In this document: in pieces, positions 37,701 to 48,588 of the stretch
Layout: each line of letters begins with the position of its first letter
How positions within the stretch are numbered: position 1 is the first letter of the stretch
Source: Farysia itapuensis
Taxonomy: Eukaryota; Basidiomycota; Ustilaginomycetes; Ustilaginales; Ustilaginaceae
Reading direction: 5' to 3'
Assembly: GCA_023212645.1 (NCBI GenBank)
Contig: JALBYC010000010.1
Coordinates: 186,001 to 250,000 of the forward strand
DNA length: 64,000 nt
Made by a program: the position numbers and the translations under genes
Notes under the pieces: model-generated
Seen by the model: only the letters and a program-made list of their open reading frames with translations
Databases searched by the model: none
What the model was told of the DNA's origin: nothing

Positions 37701-40700
37701 GTAGTGCAGCTTTTTTCGCTTTCGATCCAGCTTGAGCTAAGAGTGACTCGAAACCACTTCGGGCAACAATTTTGGCAGTTTCGATTGTAAAAGCGTCTGC
37801 TCTTGTACCGAGTGCGTCAACGTTTGATGGCAAGGACGGGATTTTGGCTTTTGGTACTTTGGCATCCCGTTGGAAGCTATTGTACAGGCCTTGGCACTCG
37901 AGCTGAATGCGTTGGAGCATGACGGTCATCTCAGCGTAGGTAACTGGAGCTGGTTGCTCAAGGAAGGAAATGAGACGAGTGACGAGCTTCGGCGCTAGGA
38001 CGCTGCTGCTTTTGAGCTCCACTGAATTTGCTGAAGAGGCTTCTGCCCATTCTTGAATGGTGGCAGCGGCGAGACAGCGTTGTAGCGCCGAGGCAGAGTC
38101 CAGGTATTGATTGAGGACCGCTTCCAAAAGCGACTCGTCGTGTTCCCTTGGCAACCGTGCCATAGCATTTCCAAGCGCTTCGGCGGCACCGAGTCGCCCG
38201 CGAATCACAGTATCCACGCCGACTAGAGACAAGTCTTGGGTCAAGATGCCTTTGTCGACATTGTGTCGGTTCGAGTCAGCGTGGCTTGAGCCGCCGGCGG
38301 CAGCACTGTAGAACAGAGCAAAGTCGACCGGCGACCCGAGAGGAGTCATGACGATCTTGAAGAAATTGCTAATGTAGGGCTCGACAAGAGCTTGCAGCTT
38401 TTCCGGTTGACTGCTGACATGAATTAGAGCAAGCTTCCATGCATCGGCGCTGGCCTTTCTGATCGGCAGCCTTTCTTCGACCACGAGGTTCTGGAACAGA
38501 AGCCGCAACAGACGCTCGTCAATCCAGTCTTTGGGCAAAGAAGGCACAGATAGAAAGACGTTCAGAGCGTTGAGCACGGATAGTCGTACGTTCGTAATGG
38601 TATGTCGGAAAAAGGGAAACAGGCGAGGGATGAGAAGAGATAGCGACCTATCTTTTATCTCAGCCTGGAGATGATGAATGATGTCTGGATGCTCAACCAG
38701 CTTGGCCAAGAGGTCCATCACGCCCCCAATACTGCTGGCGAGGTCGTCTTTGAGATCGCCAAGGCAGTCCCAAAGCTGGTCTAAAAGTCCTCCGACTTCC
38801 TGTGGCAGCTTTTGAATTATCACGTCCACGATTGGGATGAGCGCGGAAGCGGCGACAGCACGAACATCGTCATCTTCGTCCTTGAGTCCCAGGACGGCGA
38901 CTTCGACGACATCGTGCAGCATGTTGTTTGCGGAAGCCGGTACACCATCATCCTCTTCTTTCTTGACTACCGAGGGAGCCGTGGCTGTCAAGAGCAAGTC
39001 TTTTTGGACGACGACCTCGTATTTGAGGCCCAATAGACCAGCATGCCTGACTTCCCAGACGTATCCTTTCTTTCCTCGCTTCGCTGCGAACCCAGCAGAA
39101 GCGTGACTGGCAACACCATCAGCGGCGTGCTCCTGTCTGATCATTTGCAGCAAGACACTGTGAACGGACAAAACCGCCGAGATAGGCATGTGGGGCATTA
39201 AGCAGGCGAGCGTCTGACTAGCAGTCTCGCGGACGGGAGCCACGACCTGATCAAAGACAAAGTCGCCAAGGCGATCAAGAGCAAACACACACAGCAGCTT
39301 GATAGACATATCGTCGCACCAAGCTTTGTGCGCTCGCTCGTTGTCTTGTCTAGCGGCAAGCTGCACTTTTCCACCTCCTGATCCTTGAGTCTTGAAGAGT
39401 TCCCGCAGACCGAGCGCCGCGCCATGCCGAGTCTCCCAGACTGGGCTAAACAGATCAACACAAAGAGTATCGGCAACAAGCTTGAAAGGCCACTCGCCTG
39501 GTAAAGCCTGGAAATGGCTAGATGACGTGCGCAGAACAGGAGCAGTACCAGTCGTAGCAGCAGGTGAAGATGCTGGCGCGGGAGACGAGGATGTTTCGAT
39601 TATTGGAGTCGGTGTGGATAGTGGGTTGGCGACAACAGCTGGCTTGGAGCCAGGGCCTCCAGCGGGATGCTTTGGAGTTGGAGGCTGCTGCGAGGTTAGG
39701 TAGTCAGAGGCCTGATCATTGTTCACTGGCGTCATCGGCGTCGAAGGGTAGCCGGAAGGAGTCTTGACCCGAACCCCGGGAGTAGGTGAGTTTGCGTTAC
39801 CAGACTCTAAGACACGTGTCTTTGCATCGACAGAGACGCCTGATTTACCTTCCATCTTGCGTTTGCGCTTGAGAGCATTCCGTTCTCGAGCACTGAGCTT
39901 ACTCATGTCAACTTCGTCATCGGCAGGCGCCAGAAGTGCAGGCTCTGAGGATGTGACCGGACCTGATGGTGAAGGCGATGGTGCTTTATTGCTTGTTGAT
40001 GCGAACTTTGGTGGTGGAAGAGGACTTGTAGCAGACGAGCTGCCGAGGCCGAACTTTGGCGGCGGTAGCTTTGACTTGTTTCCTCCAGCAGCTGTCCTCC
40101 AATCTACGGTAGCAGGTGGTGAGCCATTGTCTGGAGTTGAGCCAGAAGTTAGATTCTCGCCGGTCTTCAACTCAGCTTCCACGTCCATGCCAAGGTCTAC
40201 CTCGTCCAGACCAAAACCAAGGCCAAGCTTGCTGACGACGTCCTTCTTTGCTTGCGCCAGGCGATCAACGCCAACAGCAAGAGCTGCTTGTTCAAATTCT
40301 TTCCCGGCCGATGAGAGTAGCTTTGTCCCGGTGGAGAGGACAAGAGGAAGAGAGAATGCATCGAATGTCAGCAAAGACTCCCTCGCCAAGATCTCGGTGG
40401 GCTCGGGCTTGAGGTCTTTGTCATCACCTTCTTCGATGGTCGTCTTGGAACTTTCACCCGGTTTGCTCGGCTCGATATCCGGATCCCAGATCCCGGCAGC
40501 AAGACAAATGCTTTCGATGGCCAAACTTGCAGCGATTCTAGTATCCCAGTTTTTGGAGCGCAAGAAAGGCACCACTCTGGCCAGATAGGATGTAATCTCG
40601 TCCCAGTCTCCCTCTGTGCCCTTATAGATGCCGGCATCTTCGCTCGAAGTCGGACCGGAGAAATTTTGCTGTCTATGAAGCTGCTCGTTTGTGCCAAATT

Positions 40701-41056
40701 TCGTCTCACCCAGAGGCTGACCTTTCGAGTCGTCTGCATCTGAAGCAATAGCCGGTGTAGATGTACCCGAAGTGCCCAAAGTATCATCTTGGCTGTGGAA
40801 TGGAAGAGAAGAGGCGGCTTCTGCTTTGATGGCCTTGGGGTGGCTGGGATGATGCGCAGTGCTCTGACCTCCTCTGATGCGAGCGGCCGTTATCTGGCCA
40901 AGTTGCTTGGCAGCAGTGGCTCGAATAGCCGGTGTCGACCCGGAATCGAGTAGCGACACGAGTCGATCAAGTCCTGCATAGGTAAACCCATTGTCAGTGT
41001 CCGGTGGCCAGCAATCATGCACTCTGGCTGCTCTAACACTTACTGGTCGCTGACAT
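34720..41056 (-). CDS. MOT1: TATA-binding-protein-associated Snf2 ATPase
   Basis: Uses ATP to remove TBP from promoters (BTAF1 in animals). The genuine N-terminus needs a 13-base first exon: 41056..41044 (ATG TCA GCG ACC A) joined to 40973 over a 70-base intron (GTAAGT...GCAG). This gives MSATRLDRLVSLLDSGSTPA, the classic Mot1 start, and 2088 residues. HEAT repeats fill most of the first 1350 residues (for example VRAVAASALIPIVDVII). A Ser/Pro-rich insert lies at about 280-500. The Snf2 core has DDMGLGKT (Lys1523), the variant Walker B DEGH (1628-1631) typical of Mot1, SGTPIQNN and the C-terminal lobe AMDRAHRLGQKKVVNVYRL. The gene is otherwise intronless. Confidence 0.97.
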
Positions 41057-41565
41057 AGTTGTATGTTGTCTACGTGCGCAAGCCCATGTGCATTGTCTTC
41101 AAATAGGATTGTAGTGTACTTTGCCGCGGCGAGGGCTCAGACAACGGATATTTCGACTGAGATGCGCAAGTGTGGTGCCGTGCGGTGTCTTGCTGGGCCG
41201 AGCGGATCTTTGTTTTTAGAAGAATTGAAGTTTCTGGTGGGCGACGATCAGTTTGTGACGTCGCGCGACCCTACGGACAGGATTCAATTTCGTTTGCCCT
41301 TGCCTCCTTCTATATATCTGCAGCGTCGGCGTCCAAACAGCCAAACACGCGCAGCGCGCCTCGATCCGAAAAAAGAAAAAGAAAAAAACCTCACCGGACT
41401 CTGGCTGAGCGCTGAGCCTGAGCGGCTTTTCTTACGCGTCAGCCGGACAGGCTATCGGAAAATCGGCTAGAGATGACCACCAATCTGTGCCCGATCGGAC
41501 GGCTTGGTTGAATTCTTCTTTCGTTGCCAATCCTTGCGTCAACCTGTCGTTTTGCTACATTGACA
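41057..41565. other. Divergent promoter region, MOT1 and uL15m
   Basis: The 509-base spacer has a TATATAT element near 41311 and an A-rich purine tract (AAAAAAGAAAAAGAAAAAAA near 41370..41390). Degenerate TGAGC repeats are near 41404..41420. No gene seen. Confidence 0.5.
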
Positions 41566-42669
41566 ATGCTGGCAGCTTCGCTGACTACAAGCCTGGCTAG
41601 GCTGAGTATCTCATCTGCCTCGCTATCAAGATCGACCGTGGCACTACGGCCTATCACCTTGTCGCAGCGACGTCTTTCCGCTATCTCTTCTCGGACTTAC
41701 ACATCAGACGCTGCGTCTTCCATTCGACTGGGTAACCTCAAGCCAGGACAGCCAAAGAAGGGCGTAAGTATCAACAAACACACATCTGAACGAGACACAG
41801 CTCTAATTAACGTTCTTATTTGCCTGGACACCAATAGAAAAAGATCTTGGGTCGGGGATCGTCCTCTGGTAGAGGTGGCACCTCAACCCGAGGTCACAAA
41901 GGTCAGAAATCGAGATCTGGCAACGGGAAACCCAAACCAGGCTTCGAGGGAGGACAGACACCTATCTCGCGACTGTATCCGAAAAGAGGATTCACCAATG
42001 CGTAAGTTGGCAGACCCAAAAGCTCTTCTGCGGGATTGGTTCCTGACTCTCTGTTGCTTTCTTCAGTCATGCACAGAAATACGTACCCATCAACTTGGAC
42101 AAGATTCAGCACTGGATTGATCGCGGCTTGCTAGATCCCTCGAAACCTATCACGATCAAAGAGCTCTTTGACTCACGCTGCGTTCACGGCCTTAGAGATG
42201 GTGTCAAGATTCTTGGCGACGGTGCCAGCTATCTGAAATCGCCCATTAATCTCGTTGTCTCTAGAGCGTCTCAGTCAGCAATTGCTGCTGTAGAAAAAGC
42301 TGGTGGTACCGTCGAGTGCAGGTACTATACCATGCTCACGTTGAGAGCACTCGTCAAGCCCGAAAAGTTCCACCCCAAGCTACTTCCCAGACAAGCGGAT
42401 CCTATTGACCGGCGACAGCTCTGTAAGTTCAGTCACCAGACATTTGACAGGCATCCACTGATCCCTTTGCCTTTGTACACACAGTATGGTACTCGACACC
42501 CGGGAACCGAGGCTACTTAGCCAAAAGACACGCCTTCAGGGAAGCTATGGCTGCTGCCAGCGGCAGTTCAGACGCAGGCTTTGACTCAAGCCTCCGTATT
42601 GATCTCAGCAGAAGGATGGTGCTCAAGAGCATCCAGAAACCTGCAGTGGAAGAAGCCACAACCACCTAA
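41566..42669 (+). CDS. MRPL10: Mitochondrial large-subunit ribosomal protein uL15m, four exons
   Basis: Homologue of bacterial L15 in the mitoribosome. Exons 41566..41763, 41838..42001, 42067..42422 and 42485..42669 join to 300 residues; introns are 74, 65 and 62 bases with GTAAGT donors. The leader has the Arg/Ser-rich composition of a mitochondrial presequence ([20 protein letters not shown]). The L15 core starts [20 protein letters not shown], then [10 protein letters not shown] and [17 protein letters not shown]. Later parts include [16 protein letters not shown] and the short [13 protein letters not shown] helix. Exon boundaries keep this core in frame. It runs in tandem with the small Cys-rich gene. 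Confidence 0.94.
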
Positions 42670-42941
42670 ACATCCGTGCAAAAAGCAATGCTATGTTGTC
42701 TGATCAGCAACTCTGTGACTGATTTAGGCGAGCGAAAATGTGTGTGGAAGTGTGAGAAAATGCAATCACGATGCCTGGTTGCCGGCCCGAGCCGTTTACG
42801 TCTTTCATCTACTCAACACCCGCACGGCATTGAACGCCTCTCACTTTACCCTGCTCGTTCATCTCGGCACGGCGGCTTGATTGCCATTCACAGCGACCTG
42901 GGCACTGCGACTAGCCTCAAACGGAAGGCAGCAGTGTCAAG

Positions 42942-43268
42942 ATGGACGAGTGTCTAGCCGGCACGGTATTCGCCTGCTGTGGCTCGATCGCTGCCATAAT
43001 TCAGTACACCTTTTGCAGCACGAGAGCCTGCGGTGGCAATGCTTCCTGCTGTGACAACTGCTGTCGCTGCAACTGCTGCTGGCCTTCAGGTGCGTTACCG
43101 GTAGAGGACTACCCGAATCCCAACAGCGTCCCGGATAAGCCCGCAGAACAAGCAGTAGATTCCAGCAGCGACATTCAAGCCAATCCTACAAGGCAATCTC
43201 CACCAGCTTACAAGTCGACCCCGCAAATGACGACAGCTTCTGCTTCAGCCCCGCCGCCGTCGCTGTGA
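42942..43268 (+). CDS. Small cysteine-rich protein with C-terminal PPAY motif
   Basis: Not recognised. The 108-residue frame begins MDECLAGTVFACCGSIAAII, a moderately hydrophobic stretch, then clusters 14 cysteines in the first 50 residues, including CCDNCCRCNCC. The second half is Pro/Ser/Gln/Thr-rich and contains PPAY, the WW-domain-binding motif used by Rsp5-type ubiquitin ligases. There is no classical signal peptide. The layout suggests a palmitoylated, membrane-attached protein or a metal-binding one; this is inference. The only evidence for coding is the open frame, its composition and its placement between two genes in a good spacing, so confidence is moderate. Confidence 0.55.
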   Translation: MDECLAGTVFACCGSIAAIIQYTFCSTRACGGNASCCDNCCRCNCCWPSGALPVEDYPNPNSVPDKPAEQAVDSSSDIQANPTRQSPPAYKSTPQMTTASASAPPPSL

Positions 43269-43370
43269 TTGCCGTTCTGAATTGACCATCCAGCTTTTAA
43301 CTTGCTTCTGTCTCTCACTATACCCAATTGCTCACTACCGTGCATATCTATGACTGTGTTGCGAGTGCAT

Positions 43371-43930
43371 CTATCCGATGAACTTGGTATGACTACCAGT
43401 GCAAACTACTCGGTCCTCGCTACCGTCCTCCTTTGCGCCTGGTTTGCGGCCCAAGATCCGAACGTCGATGAAAGCTAGATTGCGACCAACCTTGTTGCTG
43501 GTCCCCTTGATGATGAGCAGATCACCTTCCTTTGCAGCACCTACGTACGAGACATGGATGTCCACCGACACGCCACGCTTGGCAAAACGGTCTGGAGATG
43601 TACTGGCAATGACGATACCTTCAATCCAGTCCACAATGGTTGCTGATGTTGATCCATGTAAGATATTGTGGCTGTTCATCAGCGTCTTTGACACTAGCAC
43701 TTCTGCTTCAATTAGCCCAGTCCCCACTCTGGTTATGACAAGCTGTAGAACAATGCACACTCGTGATCAGCTGGAATACCTCGAACAAGTCGCATGAGTT
43801 GTCAGCTTACATCAGAGAGTAGATACTTGTAGATAGGGTTGTTATCAAGCACCCTAGCTTGTAGCTCGTTTATCATTTCCATTGTCACCGACGAGCTATC
43901 TGCTCCTGCGGAAGCATCGATTGACACCAT
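43371..43930 (-). CDS. Hotdog-fold thioesterase (ACOT13/PaaI-like), two exons
   Basis: Hydrolyses acyl-CoA thioesters. Exons 43930..43811 and 43742..43371 (68-base intron, GTAAGC donor, ACAG acceptor) give 163 residues. The fold is recognised from LMNSHNILHGSTSATIVDWI, where the HGG-like loop precedes the central hotdog helix, and from VDIHVSYVGAAKEGDLLIIK, the adjoining strand. The catalytic position normally an Asp or Asn lies in the helix (ATIVDW). The N-terminal 40 residues hold a helix (TMEMINELQARVLDNNPIYK). There is no mitochondrial or peroxisomal signal; the end is KFIG. Substrate unknown. Confidence 0.85.
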
Positions 43931-44091
43931 TTTTAGTCCTGCAACGTCCGCTCGTAGCGCTTAGGAGATGGTATTAAGGACACAAACAACCTGCAAGATT
44001 TGCAAGATAGCAAGCTGAACAAAGTTGGAGACTTGGAGACAGGACCCTGATTTAAAACTTCCAGATTCTTGGGCTCAATATTCTCGCATTA

Positions 44092-47000
44092 TCATTTGGA
44101 GAGGATCCTGTCAAGTACCTCGGCGTGCACATGGGCGCCGGGAAAGCGCAAAAATCGAGGAAGGTCCTCGCACAGTTCCGCTTGGTCGTTCTCGTCCCCT
44201 TGCCCAAAAGCACCGCGCAGAACATACCATACGGCGTCTCCATTGCGTTTCGCAAGACTGGCGTATAGATTGCTTGCTGCTTCTTGAACATTGAGCGGCT
44301 GCCGAGCATCCAACAGACCCAGAAGAATGGGATGCCTGGCAATGTCCCATGCTACGTCATCTGACATGGTCGATCCGATGTGGGCTGTTGTTACCGCCAG
44401 GGATGAAACGATAGAAAGAATGAGCTCTGCAGCCTGTGACGAAGAAGACCGTATGATAAATGGTCCTGCTTTGCGCGCGGTAAATCTGTCGTTGGTCTGT
44501 GACGTCGAAGTTTCTCTGATTAGCCCCTGGATTTTTCTGTCATGCGCTTCGATGATTTCCTCAGGTTTTCCAGTGCTGATACGCTTTTCGTGAGACGTAG
44601 TGTCTGGTCTTGGGTCGTATTTGTATCTAATCAGATGCAATATCATGCTGAATCGAGGCCAAGCCTCTTGTACAATCTTTCGTCCAATAAAATCGGAAAT
44701 ATGTTCTGCGGCTGTGGCTGTGAAACGAGTCGCTGCGATCCATACGAGCGGGCTCTGCTCAGCCCAATCGCGAGTTTCTGGCACAGCAGAATGATTTCGT
44801 TTGTGGCTAGCCAAGTCAACGATCAATGACATGGCATAGCTGCCAGATGGTGTCGAGGAGTAAGACTGTCCCAGACGTGACATGACAAAGGGCCACGCTG
44901 AGTTCACAATCGGCAGCAGGTCTTCAAATCTTCCTTGAGGCGATAGGGTCTCGACTCCGTGCCGCAAGAGGTCCAAAACACGGCTTCGAAGTTCTGGCGA
45001 TGGATGAGTCAAGAACGGGACAGCCTTCAGCAAGATTTGAGTGGCAGGATGGGGAGGTACCTTCTTTTCTTCAGACAATTTTGGTGAAGCAGGATCGGGG
45101 TCCGTCCCATTAGCATCGTGATCTGTATTCACGATAGTGCTAGAAGCGCGACGTTTGCGCTCAGTGAGCCAGGCTTGAAAGTCTGCTATTTCACTATGAC
45201 CTCCTCTGCCTCCGAGGTCTATTCGAGCGGTCGAGCGTCTGCTTCCGTCCGCTGTACATGTTGTCTGCTCCTTAGCCATCGTCTCGAGGACAGATCCCAG
45301 TACTGCCAAGAGGCCATCGGCTACGTTGAGATGTGAATGGAAGCGGTCAAGAGCATCTAAAATCTCGTCGATGGCATCTTGTACCATTGGTACAATCTCC
45401 GATCCAAGAATGCGAATCATTTCGACCAAGACAAACGGAGCGCGCTGCGCAGAAGTGAGTGGAAGAAGGGTTTCATGGCCTGCGCTAACACCTATTTGCC
45501 GGTGGTTGTTCGGACGGAGGCTGTCGTTCAAGGTTGACGAAACAGTCGCTGTTGACAATGTGAAGCAAGCAAGCTCTTCTTCTAATCCTGTCAGGAGTCT
45601 TTGACACGCGCCGCCAAGTATGTAGTCAGCCTGATCCATGAGGCAGTTTTGAAGGCTTGCATACGCACTATGATAGGATATAGTGTTGAAAGCTGCAATG
45701 GATGCGCTTCGCAGCACATCATCTTGCATCGTCGAAGAGGCTGATGACATGCCACTGATCAAGGGATAGGATGCCCGTAGCAGCAGGGGTCGGAATGATT
45801 GACCCAGCATCTTCGAGCAAGATCCCATCAGTGAAAAGAGTAGGGCGTTTGAATACTCAGTTGTCGCCTGCGCATAAGCGTATTGCTGTGCTGATGACTT
45901 TTGAGGGATTCGAAGAGTGCTTGGTCTTGAGATGGATGCTGCAGACAGATAACTGAGGTCTAGCGCCGGGCCGAAGTGGTCAGGACGAGGAGTGGAGGCG
46001 GAAGCGATAGACAGACCTTTCATACGTTCAACAGGGCGATCGTCATCGCCCTCAGTGTCGTTTGCAGATATAGCAAGGCTCTGGTGGGAAGGTTTCGCTG
46101 CTGCACTGGTCCGTTTTACACCTTTATCGAAAGCCTGTGGGTGTGAAATAGTCGCTGCCTCGTGGGCGTCACTTTCAAAGCAGTCGATGATCAAGGAGAA
46201 GATTCTCCGAGCGAGCTTGTGAGTAGCCTTGCGTACCTTCTTACTGTGCTCCGCTCCACGTGTGACAAAAGCAAGCTCTATATTGTCAAGTTGCGAACTC
46301 GCGCCTTTGAGCGTCTCTGCTGCTACGATGAGCGATGCCAGGCATTGCTCTTGTCCGGTTGTACGAGCAGGTCCTACGCGCAGAGATCGCAAGGTTGTGG
46401 CCTGCTCTGCGAAGAAGACAAGAACCTCCATTGCATCTCTGTTTTTCTTAGCACTAGTTCGCCTTGCGTCCAGACGGGCAATGATGGAACAGGCCGCAAA
46501 TCTGCCTAAGCCCCGAAACATGCTGGAAAGATGCTGGGCTGTACTTCTCTCCAGCCCCATGAAGCGTGGCATCAGCTTCCATTCGCTTGGATCCGCTGGA
46601 TCCGCGACGTACGTCAGCGCCTGAACCTTGAGATTTCGTATGAGTTCTCTATTCCAATGTGATGTCCCGTCTCCAGCAGCCTCGCCAAGGGCTCTGCTTC
46701 CAACTGAGGCTAGATCTGAGGTGGTCAGCAGGTGAAAGACTGTACTAAGACGTATCGCTAGCCTTGAGACAGTATCGTCGTCCTGCCTCCTAATCGCATC
46801 CGGTATTCGGTCTAAAGCGTCACGTATTACTTTCTGCAAAACGCGGTCGTTGGCAGCTGAATTGTTCGGTGGGGACGTCTGATCTGATGTCCAGAGTGTA
46901 TTCAGAGTTTTGCGAGCGTGCGATGTTACAGTCTCGGTGTTGTTCTCTGCACCGAGATCGATAATCCATAAAAGAAGCACTTGTATCAGAGAATCTTCCT

Positions 47001-48588
47001 CTTGCTCTACGCCCAAATCTGACTTGCCCAACTTGGCTAGGGGGGATAGTTGAGTGTCTAGCCAGCTAAAAGCTCCACCACAGGAGACAATCAGTTCTGC
47101 AGCAAGGTCGATGAGACTTTTCTGGACCTCGGAAGAAAGAGACGTAGGCAGATACGAGCCTGAAATTGAGGATACAGTCAAGGGCGTAAATGACTTCAGC
47201 GCTAGTTTCGCTTGTGCCAAAGAGGACAATGCCCATCTCCCTGGCGACATCGTATGTTGCGAGAAGCTAGAGGGCTTGCCGGACTCTCTTGAGTCTACAA
47301 CGGGGATGAGAACCCCCTCCTCGTCAACAGCACTCGCAAGCTCTTCAAGCCTGGTAATGGAAGTCGAATCCTCTTTCGCGAGCTGTGATGGACCCTCAAA
47401 AGACGCAGTAGAAGACTTGATGATAGCTTCTAAGCTTGCGTCTGAAAGTGTTAGCCTTAGCAGGTCTCGCAACAGGTCAATGGCTCTCGATGCTACCGAG
47501 CCCGGTGTGGCCCTGTTGCGAGGCGATGACGCTGACGACTTCGATTTACTGGTCGACAGACGAGTAAGAGAGGAGGCGATGCCTGGCAGTAAAGGGCGTA
47601 GACGTTCGGCCACGATGCAAGGGTTGTATTCCTTCATGGGTCTGACGAATAATGTCGTGGAATGTGCTGTGATTAAGCTGCCGTGCTCGAATGATGCTCT
47701 GCAGACTCCACCAATCCACAACAGCAGAGATTGTCTGGCCAGATCCAGAGCCGAAGCTCGCAAATTGACCGATCGGTCCGAGTCGTCAGCCAGGGCTAAA
47801 GCGGATGACAGACAGAATGAGAGAGCTCCTTTGCTAGTCCTGTCTTTTGCCGCAAATCCCAGATGCTCGGCAGTCGGATAGAAGAGTCGTACCTCTTGCG
47901 ATGCTTCAGTGTCTTGTGCAGTCTGGTCAGCATCGTCCAAGGAGGGTAACTCAGAGACGCCATCCCATTCCCATTCGTCCGATCTCTGAGGTTCCAGAGA
48001 GCTTGTATGCACATATCGAGGTCTCAGGAGGTTGATGAGAAATAACGTGGCTGCTACTTTCGTTTCGTCACTAGCGGCCGAGGCAAGTGGTGAGGACGTC
48101 TTGTCTGGATTGCCGAGCACGGATGCACCAAGAATCAAAAGATCTCGCCAAACGTCCCAGTCTTTTGCAGTTGCGCTCGCCGATTTCTGCCATGCATACC
48201 ACCACTGCTGTGCCAAAAGTACGAGCACCTGAAAGATGGCGTCAGTGACACTATCCGGAAGAGAAGCAAGGCCTTTTGGAGCTGTAGAGATCAGCTGAGA
48301 GATGGGAAAGAAGACGTAGTGCACCAAGGACGGCGCAAGCACTGGATTTGGAGGCACCGTAGATGAGGGATCAATAGTGCTGCCAGTGGGACGAAGAAGT
48401 AGTTCGAGTGTTCTGCGCAGCGTTCTCAAGCATGCTATTGTCCGATTCGTGTGCTCCTGGTCATACTTTGTCTTGGCCCCAATGGCCAGAAGTTCCACGC
48501 AAGTTGGCTTGAGCTTTTGAAATGGGCTAGTGCTGGCGGACGTAGATGAAGATGCTTGTGAAGCGGTAGCACTACCCGCAGAGAACAT
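44092..48588 (-). CDS. TTI1: TELO2-interacting protein 1 homologue (HEAT-repeat, TTT complex)
   Basis: TTI1 with TEL2 and TTI2 matures PIK-related kinases (TOR, ATM, ATR type) with R2TP and Hsp90. The 1498-residue product is an intronless HEAT-repeat solenoid. Recognisable family features are the start FQKLKPTCVELLAIGAKT, LRTLRRTLELLLRPTG, LVHYVFFPISQLISTAP, the central YHSAYASLQNCLMDQADYIL and the C-terminal AWPRFSMILHLIRYKYD. Ser-rich inserts interrupt the repeats. The first in-frame ATG is 48588 (MFSAGSATAS). I rate it below other calls because the homology is recalled from short segments in a weakly conserved family. Divergent from the P450. Confidence 0.78.
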   Translation of the reverse strand: MFSAGSATASQASSSTSASTSPFQKLKPTCVELLAIGAKTKYDQEHTNRTIACLRTLRRTLELLLRPTGSTIDPSSTVPPNPVLAPSLVHYVFFPISQLISTAPKGLASLPDSVTDAIFQVLVLLAQQWWYAWQKSASATAKDWDVWRDLLILGASVLGNPDKTSSPLASAASDETKVAATLFLINLLRPRYVHTSSLEPQRSDEWEWDGVSELPSLDDADQTAQDTEASQEVRLFYPTAEHLGFAAKDRTSKGALSFCLSSALALADDSDRSVNLRASALDLARQSLLLWIGGVCRASFEHGSLITAHSTTLFVRPMKEYNPCIVAERLRPLLPGIASSLTRLSTSKSKSSASSPRNRATPGSVASRAIDLLRDLLRLTLSDASLEAIIKSSTASFEGPSQLAKEDSTSITRLEELASAVDEEGVLIPVVDSRESGKPSSFSQHTMSPGRWALSSLAQAKLALKSFTPLTVSSISGSYLPTSLSSEVQKSLIDLAAELIVSCGGAFSWLDTQLSPLAKLGKSDLGVEQEEDSLIQVLLLWIIDLGAENNTETVTSHARKTLNTLWTSDQTSPPNNSAANDRVLQKVIRDALDRIPDAIRRQDDDTVSRLAIRLSTVFHLLTTSDLASVGSRALGEAAGDGTSHWNRELIRNLKVQALTYVADPADPSEWKLMPRFMGLERSTAQHLSSMFRGLGRFAACSIIARLDARRTSAKKNRDAMEVLVFFAEQATTLRSLRVGPARTTGQEQCLASLIVAAETLKGASSQLDNIELAFVTRGAEHSKKVRKATHKLARRIFSLIIDCFESDAHEAATISHPQAFDKGVKRTSAAAKPSHQSLAISANDTEGDDDRPVERMKGLSIASASTPRPDHFGPALDLSYLSAASISRPSTLRIPQKSSAQQYAYAQATTEYSNALLFSLMGSCSKMLGQSFRPLLLRASYPLISGMSSASSTMQDDVLRSASIAAFNTISYHSAYASLQNCLMDQADYILGGACQRLLTGLEEELACFTLSTATVSSTLNDSLRPNNHRQIGVSAGHETLLPLTSAQRAPFVLVEMIRILGSEIVPMVQDAIDEILDALDRFHSHLNVADGLLAVLGSVLETMAKEQTTCTADGSRRSTARIDLGGRGGHSEIADFQAWLTERKRRASSTIVNTDHDANGTDPDPASPKLSEEKKVPPHPATQILLKAVPFLTHPSPELRSRVLDLLRHGVETLSPQGRFEDLLPIVNSAWPFVMSRLGQSYSSTPSGSYAMSLIVDLASHKRNHSAVPETRDWAEQSPLVWIAATRFTATAAEHISDFIGRKIVQEAWPRFSMILHLIRYKYDPRPDTTSHEKRISTGKPEEIIEAHDRKIQGLIRETSTSQTNDRFTARKAGPFIIRSSSSQAAELILSIVSSLAVTTAHIGSTMSDDVAWDIARHPILLGLLDARQPLNVQEAASNLYASLAKRNGDAVWYVLRGAFGQGDENDQAELCEDLPRFLRFPGAHVHAEVLDRILSK

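Noticed and set aside
39764..40588. A 274-codon plus-strand open frame opposite MOT1
   Set aside because: It is antisense to strongly supported MOT1 coding sequence, Ser/Pro-rich in mirror of the MOT1 insert, and has no domain.
47054..47881. A 275-codon plus-strand open frame opposite TTI1
   Set aside because: It is antisense to the TTI1 HEAT-repeat frame and shows no recognisable features.
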